In this document: positions 1 through 10,900 of the stretch, one piece after another
Numbering within the stretch: the stretch's first letter is position 1
Layout of the letters: every line of letters begins with the position of its first letter
Source: Hoplostethus atlanticus
Lineage: Eukaryota > Chordata > Actinopteri > Trachichthyiformes > Trachichthyidae
Reading direction: 5' to 3'
Length of the DNA stretch: 64,000 nucleotides
Assembly: GCA_034670405.1 (NCBI GenBank)
Contig: JAXDDX010000015.1
Location: 1,860,001 to 1,924,000 of the forward strand
Program-made: the position numbers and the translations under genes
The notes under the pieces: model-generated
Seen by the model: the letters and a program-made list of their open reading frames with translations, nothing else
Database searches by the model: none
What the model was told of the DNA's origin: nothing

Positions 1-387
1 CATCATAGAAGAGGCAGAGTTACCGACAGTAGCCTCAATAGACCAGAATGCAATGCAGCCACAAGACATGTTGCGTTTTGAGTAAGGGCGTGACTCTTGC
101 TCTTACTACACTGTCGCTATTGCTCTCTTCACCTACACGTATAACCCACAGCTGAATGAGCACACTAAAGCTAAAGCCATGCCGGTTCTCTGGGGGTTGT
201 TGAAAGGCATTCTGGGGGAATGTAGGAAATTACTAACTGAAGTAGAAATGGAAGAGGCATTGTTGAGGGAAAGTGGCTACACCAAAAAAGCAAATTACAA
301 CAATTCATCAAGAAAATAACTGCTGGAATGCATTGAACATGACACCTTGATGACATCTGTGTCTGATGGTAGACTGATCAGACTGAT

Positions 388-545
388 CCTTGGGGGCTGC
401 AGTGCAGGTATTTGTTCCAGCATGCACACACCACCTGAAATAACTCACCTAAGGTAACTTGTTAGTGATATCAGGTGGTGTGGGTGGAAGGACGTGGACT
501 GCAGGACTGGCTCTTGAGGACCAGAGTCTGAGATCCCTCATCTAA
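388..545. repeat. Palindromic MITE-like repeat
   Basis: Imperfect inverted arms: CACACCACCTGAAATAACTC near 427 and its inverse near 467-485, flanked by GCAGG-type outer arms. The GAGGACCAG tail is typical of a fold-back repeat widespread in fish. Confidence 0.55.
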
Positions 546-579
546 AGTGTGTTTGAAATGATGTTTTGCATGTCATGTT

Positions 580-952
580 TAGGCATGGGACGATATGAAA
601 ATTTCATGTCACGATTATCCTGGCCAAAATAATTGTGATTCACGATATTATCCCGATAATCAGCAAATTATGCTTAAAACTCTTAAAATAGCACTAAAAC
701 ATACTGGAATCACTTTACCTTACATTTTGTTAAGAAACAAATATTTTTATTGCATCATAGGACACATATCTTGAATAACTTGTTTTGTTTTCAGATCACA
801 CAGACAGAGGTACAAGGACAGCAGAATGAATGCAAAAAAAAACAATCAAACAATTATCACGATTATCCCAATAATGGAAATTCACCACGATAAAGTTATC
901 TTGAGTGTTTTTATCACGATAAAAGATAAAAACGTGTATCATCCCATCCCTA
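580..952. mobile_element. hAT-type non-autonomous element with 8-bp TSD
   Basis: The ends are TAGGCATGGGACGATA and the inverse of TAGGGATGGGATGATA. They are flanked by an exact 8-bp target duplication GTCATGTT at 572-579 and 953-960. No coding capacity. The 8-bp duplication and TAGGG ends point to hAT transposase. Confidence 0.85.
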
Positions 953-1709
953 GTCATGTTACGTTTATAGGTCATGGAAATTACATTTTTTTTAGTCATG
1001 GAAAGTCATGGAAAAGTCAGGGAATTTAACATTTGACTTAGAGTGGGAACCCTGTACATAAATAAATATACTCAGGTCACAGCCGCCAACTTCGGCCTAT
1101 CAGAAATAGTGACCCTCACAGTTTTGCCTTCCTGTTGTCTGCAATCACAAGTGCTTTGCTGTGTACAAACATAAAGTATGATGTTTCACCATGACAGATT
1201 TTGTTTAGTGTCAGCCCATATTTTAGTTTAGCTAGTTTTCCCAAATCGATTTCTGTAATTGCAGTTGCCAATATAACACCCATTCTGTTGAATGTTTTTA
1301 TTTATTTTCATGCAATTATAACAATACACATGTAGCCCGCTTGTATTGATCTGTGTTGTAAATGCAGCTAAATATTGGTCTATATAGACGTTGGTGCCGT
1401 GGTATTAGGCAGCCAGCTATGAATCAGGTGTACTTGAGTTTCCTGTTCATTTGAAATTATTATAATGTCCCTCCTGATGATATTGTACATGCTTTCGTTG
1501 TACGAAACGTAAAAAAACGTACTATTCTGCAGGATGAATCGTTTTGATCAGTTAAATCATGTAATTAATCTGATAGAAAAATAATTTTCAAAACTATTAT
1601 TGCTAAATAACTAAATGTGGGTACTCGGTGAAGCATGACCATTACGAACTTGACTATGCCAATGACGAAATACTGAGTACGGTCTTTATTTCCCTTTCTG
1701 CCCGATCAG

Positions 1710-1950
1710 GTGATCATCGTGACGACTTCTCCGAGCTCCAACTTTGTGCCCAACATCCTGTCCAAGTCTCATTCCCACAACAACGCTGCAATGTCCAAGC
1801 TGGGGGTGGCGTCCATGCTGACGGCGTCCACCCAGAAACAGACCGTGGTCTTTCCGGCCAGCTCCAGCCCTGCTTCAAATCCCACCACAGTAGCAGTGAC
1901 CACGGTGGTCTCCTGTAGTCCCTCTGTGGTCATGTCAACTGTTGCACCAT
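1710..1950 (+). CDS. emsy: emsy coding exon 1 in window
   Basis: Acceptor CAG ends at 1709 and donor GTAGGT starts at 1951. The exon starts in phase 0 with VIIVTTSPSS and ends one base into a codon. It matches the human VIIVTTSPSSTFVPNILSK region. No earlier emsy exon was found in 1-1709. Confidence 0.92.
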
Positions 1951-4900
1951 GTAGGTCTTTGCTCTACAGTAAAATAAGAAAGAAGTGTCAGTTCGTTGTG
2001 AATTTAATATTGTTTATCGTGCTACCATAGTGCCAGAATACCCCAGCCGCCAGTTTGGTCACCTTGTCTTATTTTAATCACATCACCACTGCTCCTCTTT
2101 TTCCTTCTGCAGGTTCTTCCTCTGCTGGCGTGAAGGTGGCCTCAGCCAGGCTCCCTTCACCCAAGACCATGGTGGGGTCAACCACGCAGATCCTGGCCCA
2201 GTTCCCCAAACAGCAGTCGCCCAAACAGCTTCACCAGGGCTTGCCTATGGGGGCTGCCAGCGTCGGCCAGACCCAGACCTCCACCACCCCACCCGGCACC
2301 AAGCCCACCATTCAGATCAAACAAGAGTCGGGTAAGCAAGAATAGGGACGCTATATGGTTTGGAGGAGATAGAATCCTAATTTTTAGATTGCTTTATTCA
2401 TATTTTATAAGGGAAAATGCTCATATTAAAGATGTATTAGATTTTAATGTGGTATCTATGACTGACAATTTTTTTTTCCTGTAATTACAAATTAGAATAA
2501 ATATTTATTTTTGGTTGATGAAGTTTCTGTAGGTTCTGCGCTATTTTCTTTGTCTGTTCAGCCACAGTAGCTATCGCTACTCATGCTAACTGCCCAGTTC
2601 TTCTATATTTCTTCTATCTTTATTCCAAAAACGTGTGTAAGTGTAAAATGCATCACAGGAAAGACCTACTAGACACCGGGTGTTCAGAACAGCAAATGTA
2701 AAATCTTTCATGAACTCGCTAGAGGTTGAATCACTGTTGTGTTATATCAATCAGTGATAGAAAGTAGCAAAATGGATATTTACTTATCTTAAATGAAGAA
2801 GTTCTTGTTGAAACTTGTTGACTGTAGCGAATGTTACGGTGCGTGTTTGTTCTTTTCAGTGAGTAGATGTATTGTGCCTGTAGGAGTGAAGATAATCACC
2901 CAGCAGGTTCAGCCCAGTAAGATCCTGCCCAAGCCTTCCTCAGTGGCCTTGTCCAGCAGCAGCTCCTCCCCGATCATGGTTGTCAGCAGCAATGGAGCCA
3001 TCATGACCACCAAGCTGGTCTCCCAGCCAACAGGTGGGCGATCTCAAACCCTTGGTAGGTTACACAGTTTGAAACTAACTCTCAAATCTTGTCTTGGGAA
3101 CTTCTTGACGGTCTGTTCTTCGCTTTGTATTAGCCAGCACAGATTCTTCAGTCCCATGGCCTACTTGTGGAAAGGATGTATATTTCTTTTGGAATACACA
3201 AAGAGCATTGAGGAAGTTCTGAAAATTTGCAGCTGATGTGTGAAGATTCATATTTAAAGTAAAAAATTCACATGACTAGACCTCCAACTTCCTTTGATTA
3301 ATTATATACTTGTCAATGAAGAACACAGAATTTGTAGAAAATGATGTTGACTGATTTGACTGTACTTTGGTAGAACAGTCCATGTCATTTTTTTTTTTTA
3401 TGTCAGAATAACTTAAATTGTGCTTCATACTGCTTCCGTTACATAGCAACAGCACCTCAGTTGACCCCTTCCCCAGTTACTTACACAGGTTTTCTATGGT
3501 TTTAGAGTGCAGGACGCAGCTCAGTCTCAGTGTGCTGCGCAGTGACAGGGATTTCTATGGCAGGGATGCTAGGTAGAGCTATAATCCTTATCCGTACAGA
3601 CAATCAGGAAACAAATACTTTTAACAGAATTTTCATTCTTAACAAACGATAAAATACTTGGTAGCAGAAAAATAAGTGCTTTAGTTTAAAGATGAACTGA
3701 AAAATGATTACTGTATATATTTGCTGGTCACTACTGAGAAATGTTTTGCCTGCCTGTCTGTGTTTGAAACCCCCTTTTTGTACCACCTCCCAGTGGCTCC
3801 AAAATGCTTCTAAATCACGCTCCATTCATTCATTCATTTTCTGTACCTGCTTAATCCTGTCGCAGAGGGGCTGGAGCTTATCTCAGCATGCATTGGGCAG
3901 AATGCCCTAGAGATGTAATATTTCATCTGTATAGTATCTGTCATTCTGACCCACCAAATCTCACTTCAAATGTTTTTCTAGTACATAATTTTCAGATTGC
4001 AACCAGGTTGAACAGCTGGTTGTGGTTGTGTAAGGCTTGGTTCCTATAATTAACAGAAAACCTAGAAAAGTCTAGGTCCCAGGACTGGAAAAGTTATAGA
4101 AAATTCTACATGTTCTTCTTTCCTTTTTTCTGAATTTGAGCATTTGAAAATACTAGACTACCAAAGTAGCTGTTTCATCTCTACCCTTAAGACCATTCCT
4201 GTTAATGTGCCTTGTGAAGTAATACCACTACATTTTTTTGCATGCAGCGACCCAGGCCACCTATACAAGACCTACTGTTGGCCCCAACATTGGCACCAGA
4301 ATATCAGCATCCACTGCCGGGGCCACTTACGTCAAGACTACCAGCGGCAGCATCATCACAGTGGTGCCCAAGTCTCTAGCCACACTGGGTGGAAAGATCA
4401 TCAGCAGCAACATTGTGTCTGGTGAGTTAACTACATCCGGTAGCAGGTCTGCAGGGATGCCTGCATCTGACAGTGCCCAGATCAGCCATGAAATAGCTTA
4501 GGAAATGGATTGAAGATATTATAACATTAGTTAACAGGCACTTAACAATTAAGGTGCTTGTATTTTTACATAAAGAAAAGTTAGATAATGCAGCTTTATC
4601 AGTCTAGAAGACTGGCCCCTCCCCCTTCATTGAGCCAATGTAGATTGGCTCCATTCACCCTAATGAAGTTTTGGAGTCGGTAGGTACTCAGGTGGAAGTG
4701 TTTTTTCCGAGCACAGGAAGTGGTGAATCTAATCTTAGGAGTCGAACGCACACAGCTCTGAAACAGCAGTGAGTGAGCTAGCGCCTCGGCTATCGCTACA
4801 GAAAGCTGATGTAACACTCCTTGCACCCATTGACCTCTTGCTCACTCTGTTACTAGTGACACTCAAAGCTTTTGTTTTTGAGCAGGGGAAAAAACTGTAC

Positions 4901-7900
4901 AATCTGATCACGGCCATAGCCCATCGATTTCAAGATTCATGATCCTGAGTTTGAGAATCATTTCTTTTGATGTTACCTTAGTGTAGACCTGCCCTTACAT
5001 CTTATGTCCCATAACACAAGGTAAAAGGTAGGAAAGGAACTATTTATTATGTAGAGTGGTCAGAAGTTGCTTGATAAGGTTTTGTCTTCATTCTGCTACA
5101 GGCACAACGACTAAGATCACCACCATACCCATGACCTCCAAGCCAAACGTCATTGTGGTTCAGAAAACCACAGGGAAAGGAGCGACCATCCAAGGACTGC
5201 CTGGCAAGAATGTGGTCACCACGCTTTTAAATGCTGGGGTCAGTTGAAACCATGATACGATAAACCTTTTTCTAAACAGTGGGTTCAGGATCACTCATTG
5301 TTTCCTTCCAGGGCATCCAGAACATTTTACACCAGTGTTTTGGTCTTTGAGAAATTGGCGACCAGAACCAATGCCTTTCTATTAGAAATACTTCCAAGAT
5401 TTTCAGTAAGCTGTAGAAAGAGTAATACAACTGTTTGACTAAGAGCTAATGGATATTATATTATTCTGGTTCAGAAATGTTAGGAGTACCATTTAATAAA
5501 ATTCAGGTTAGTCTTTATATAGTAGCTTTGAACTACAGTTGTTCATGTTCACATCTTCTGATAGTACTATCAACAGCCAAGATGTTAGTTTTATGCCAAC
5601 TACACAGTCTAAACCATATGCGTCTCTGCACAAGGGTGAAAAGAGTCTTCAGGCTGTACAAGGAGCAAAGCCTGCCATCATCACAGCCTCCAGACCCATC
5701 ACCAAGATGATCGTCACCCAGCCCAAAGGCATGAGCTCCGGGTCCCAGTCCACTGCCACAAAGATCATACCCACCAAGATAGTCTACGGCCAGCAAGGCA
5801 AGACACAGGTAAGTCATCTAATCCAATATCGTTTCTCTTTGTCTTCTTTTTGTTGTTGTTCTTTCCATTGTTTGCTCTTTCTTTCTTTATGTAAACACTT
5901 CATGCCAACTCTTCATTTCAAGGCAAAAGAACACTGCCAGGTGTCTACAGGTCCTTAAAGATCTTAAAGAATCATAAAATTTACATTTACGTCTACATTT
6001 AGAAGTCTTCACCATGCAACGACAGGTTTCTTTGCACTGTGTCCACTCTTAGATTAGTACAGAACAGTGTAAGCAGTACAGTCTGCATCCCATCTGTTGG
6101 ACTTCATATCCCTGAACAATTAATATCCTGGTGTCCTTTTTCTTATACTGCCCATTTATAGTTTCACAACTGTGATTAGCTATGCTCAATAAGAAATAGG
6201 CTGGTTTAGCCAGCTTTGTTTGGTTTTTAATTCAAGCATTAAAAAAGTCTTAAATTTGCCTTTCCAAAACCTGCAGATAACCCTGACTGCAATTCATGCC
6301 AGAGTTGCTGGGTTTGGATGCACCATTCCCTGTACAGTATTGATCCCACTCCACTGACTCATGGATCCCTAATAGGGCCTGACTGATTTTTGACTGTGAC
6401 ATTGATTTCAACATTTGGGATGTTAAATTTTGAATGGGAGTGTGTGTGTGTGTGTGATTGTCTATATGTGTTAGCCCTTTGATGGACTGGTGACCTGTCC
6501 AGGGTGTTTCCCTGCGATCTGTCCAGAGAATGCTGGGCTAGGCTCCAGCCCACTGTGACCCTGAATAGGAATAAGCTGTTAAAGAAAAGGAATGAATGAA
6601 TGACAATTTAACAGCCACCCTGATTATCCGGCCTGTGTGCAAGTTCAGTGGACCACAAACTAGATCTGCCAGAACGGCAGAGAAAGCTCTCGCCTTTAAA
6701 ACTGCAATCTGAACGTCACCTAATAATTTCAGTCAATGTGTATGTCAAATTTATCAATGTTTCCAAAGACAGTGATGACATTTCTATGACGCAGTGTAGC
6801 ATATTTTTTTCATGATTTTTATATTTTAACTTCTTTTAACATAGACATTTATTTCAAGTGGTGGTATGTAAAACCGACCCAGTAATTACAGTAATTCACC
6901 TTTTTATGAATCAGAAAACATTCTACCATAACTGTCTCAGCCCATAATATCACAACTCTGCTGGCGGGTTTAAGGAACAACACCTTTTGTTTCATTCCAG
7001 GTTCTCATCAAACCCAAGCCCGTCTTCCAGACAGCGGTGGTGAGTGAACAGACCAGACAGCTGGTTACCGAGACTCTCCAGCAGGTGTCCAGGTCGACAG
7101 ACATGGGCCAGAGCCAGACCCCCGGCCAGGACGGGTCCACGAAGGATGAGTCTGGTGGCTGCACAGAGACCAGCACCTCACCTGGAGAGGCCTCCCACAG
7201 CAGTGCCCAAGGTAAACTTACATGCAAGAAGGTTATCCGTATCACTTTTTACCGCTCGACTCTCTTGAGTACTCGGTCAGATTCAATGTCTTGTTCAAGG
7301 ACATTTCAGCAGGGTCTTGGATCCTAAGCCATCCCAAAAGCAAGATGTTTGCAATGCTTTAAAACATTCCGGGACTGCGAGATGTGTTGAAATTCAAATC
7401 GTCCTACATTTTCCCTCTTCATTCCTCAGGCCCTCAGCATGTAGTGCACATTGTGTCCTCCAGAGAGCAGGAGTGGACAGAGCAGGAAGTAGCTGTCGAG
7501 TCCAGCCCCACTATTATCTACCAGGATGTGTCTGGTGGGGAATCCCAGTCAGCCACTTCCACCATCAAAGCCCTGCTGGAGCTACAGCAAACAACAGGTG
7601 AGAGCAGCTGCATGTGACATTGATATACGTCATGTTAAAGCTACAAACAGCTCAAAGGGGTTGTGCAGGGTGGTTAGGAAAAATAAAAACAATAAATGAA
7701 TAAGGTGGCTAGAAGGTGACTCTGTGTTCAAACTACTGTTATATGACACTTAGATCAATTAGACATCAACTAGCAAGTATCCCCTTTTAATGTCTGCAAA
7801 TGACCGAGTTATTACCAAAACGAGTCTGTCTTCTGTACTCAGTCCTTTTCTTTCAATAATGTTTTAGTGCTACCTAATGTTTTTTTTCTTACATGAAACT

Positions 7901-10900
7901 CAATGGGGAAACACCTGTCAACCGATATGGAAATGCTTGTAACTTGTTTGCCCCAACATGAGTTTTTGAAAGCCAATTCCGATATTTTTGGATTGAGGCT
8001 GACAGTAGCCAATGTTTTATGCTGATGTTCAATATTTAAGAGTTTGACCAATTTCATGACCAACAAATTCAGTGGATTCAGGATTCAGTGTTTCCCCGAG
8101 AGATGTATTCTTGTCAGGGTAGAAAAGCCTCTGAAACAGCATTCAGACCATCATGAGACACAAAAACTCTCCATTGAAATGGTTTCAGGTGGGTCAATAG
8201 TTCCTTAAGGCAGGGGGAATAACCTAACAAAAACATATTGACTAGCAGTGGTCAGGGAGGAACTTCCATCATATCAGAGGGGGAAAACACAGACTATAAA
8301 AGGCCAATATTAACTCGATATATTGGTCTAACTTGACGTGTAACCATGGCACATTGAGATCGCCAGTTATATCAGCGTTTTCCCCCTAAACAGTGAAGGA
8401 GAAGGGAGAGTCGAAACCCAGACAGCACACCATAGACCTGAGCCAGATGGTAGTGCCCATCCAGTTGGCCCAGGAGAAGAAGCCGAGCCCAGAGTCACCA
8501 AGGCCTTCAACATCAGAAGCTGATCCCAGCCCTGACTACATCACAGCAGGTACAATCTGAAACACAAATCATGCTCATTACAAGAATAAAGGTTTCCAAG
8601 GCTCTTCAGAGCTATACACTTCCTTTTTTGGTTGGCGCCACTGCTGCTTGCAAACTCAGAATTTCAGTACCACAAAGAAACAATGAAGCACCCCACTATC
8701 GTTTGGAACTATTTGGCGAAGAGCCTCTTTGCTTTTCTTAAAAAAAATATTTTAAATATAGTAATGATGAAATGTATCTATCCATATTCAAGCTACATTT
8801 GAATTAGAAAACTGTAGGTCTAGTCAGCTAGCGACTAGTTGATATGGGAGAACGCGACAGATCAGCCAGCCCATGAACATGATATGATGAACATGATGGC
8901 GTGATGAGGGTTTCCCTGCACAGGTAAAGCTGGCAGAGTCTGTGATGAGGATGTGGTCATGTCCTCCAGTCAGCAGCTGGGGAAGCCCTACAAAACCAGC
9001 AGCCAGATGACGATGGTGGCCAAACTTGTCCCTACTTCCTCTGCAGCCCCAGTTTCACACCTCGGCCAAATGGTGAGGTCAAACACTTGACATCAAATCA
9101 CCACGACAGTAGGATCAGATTATCTCCATTAGGCGCGACCACCATTCTGGGCTCACTACACTGAACTACAGGACATTCAAATTCATGGGGACAGTTTTCA
9201 GAAATATATTGCGTCTTTGTTAACAATCCACTTGGGAGATGCGCACAGTCTGTTAAAGACATCAGCAAGTTTCATAAACGGAAAATGTTTAATATATTTT
9301 GCACTATGTGCTATTGCTATTAGTTTTGGTATTTAGCGCTTGAATTTTTTTGGTTACTTCATTTTGGCACATTTGGAAAGAATATTAGTACTTGGAGTCT
9401 TGGAGAAACCACTACCGTAGTGGTGGGTAATCATGTACCATGGACGGCCAAGAGACTGCAGGGGTTTTTATCAACCAAACACTGCATGAGGTGATTTCAC
9501 CAATTAGTTCCTCCTCTCTGGTTGAATGTGTGTTAAACCCCGAATCACCTGGTATAGTGTTTGGTTGATAAAAACCCCTGCAGACTCTTGGCCCTCCATG
9601 GTACATGATCACCCATCCCCGCACTAACATCAAATCAAGCATTATTGGTATTAGTAGTTGTATCATTATGTAGTGATGTAATTCAGTTATTTTCAAGAGA
9701 AAGCTCAGTTTTCAAATCCTACAGAGGAAAAATGGTATTAATCACAAAATCAATTTATTATGCCACATGAAAATATAAAAGATGAGCAGTAAATTTTGTT
9801 AATTCTATTTATTCTTTCCTAGAGTTTCTTTGTTAATATGTCTTTAATATGATCAGGCACGTCGGTGGAAGGTACATTCTGTTTGGTGTAACATTGTTTT
9901 TGAAACGTGTCCCCAGTCGGGTTCAGGAATAGTCAGCCACCCATATTAGCTGTCTAGGTTACTCATAGTGAAGTCCCTTGCGTGCTTTCATTTTGCTTCT
10001 GTTGGACTCAAATGTCATACATCTAACGCATACAAGAACTAAATCAAAGTGAAAGCACAAATGGCAGCTTTAGTGAATAGACAAACAATCTTCAAAGTAA
10101 ACAAATACACAATGGCGTATGTATCGTGCACACGTTGCAAGTAGAGCATACATGTGATTTAGATATACATAAAAAGATGCTTTATCTGTTCTTCTCAATA
10201 GGTTCAATAGTTGTAATCACTTGGGTGGTTGTATCATCTTCAGTACTCTCTTATTATTATCTATAGTCTGTTCTCTGGGGCTGAAATAACCTAATTTCCT
10301 CACAGGGCTCATTAAAGTATCATCTAATGTAATAGATTATACCCCTCAGTAATCTTCATTGTGAATGTGTTTCAGTCCTCTGACAGCCATGGCAAAACAG
10401 AGACCGTGTTGGAGGCGGGGGAGCTGGAAGGTGACACCTTGGACCCCCAGACAGGCTTGTTTTACCGCTCTAGCCAATCTGCTGCGGACCCTTTGAAGCA
10501 TTCGACCCTCTCTTCGGGTCCTCAGTCGCTGCCTTTGAGCCAGGCAGAGCCTGAGCAGAGTCGGCATGGATCCAGCTCCACCCAGCCTCCACTGCCTCAG
10601 CTGCAGAGCAAACCCCAGATGAGCCAGCCCTCCTCTTCCTCCACTGCCTTCGCCTCTACACATTCTTTGACTAAGAAACTCCCCAAACTACGAGAACAAT
10701 GTTTGCCCAAGCCCCAGGTCCTTGCCCAGACCCCCAAGGACAGACCGCCTTCAGCATCGGCCCAGGCAGGGGCTAAGGTCGCTACACCGGGTACGCCGAC
10801 CAAGCCCCTGTTGACCCCCCAGCTCCCTAAGCTCCAGCAAGCACCCACGTCCCACCACAGGCCCATCCATACTCCAATGTCCCAGCCGCCACCGCTCCAG

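Larger units (their letters stand above)
1..1709 (+). other. emsy intron (3' part)
   Basis: No coding exon was recognised. The interval contains a palindromic repeat (388-545), a hAT-type MITE (580-952) and short reiterations of GTCATGGAAA near 966-1020. Confidence 0.7.
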
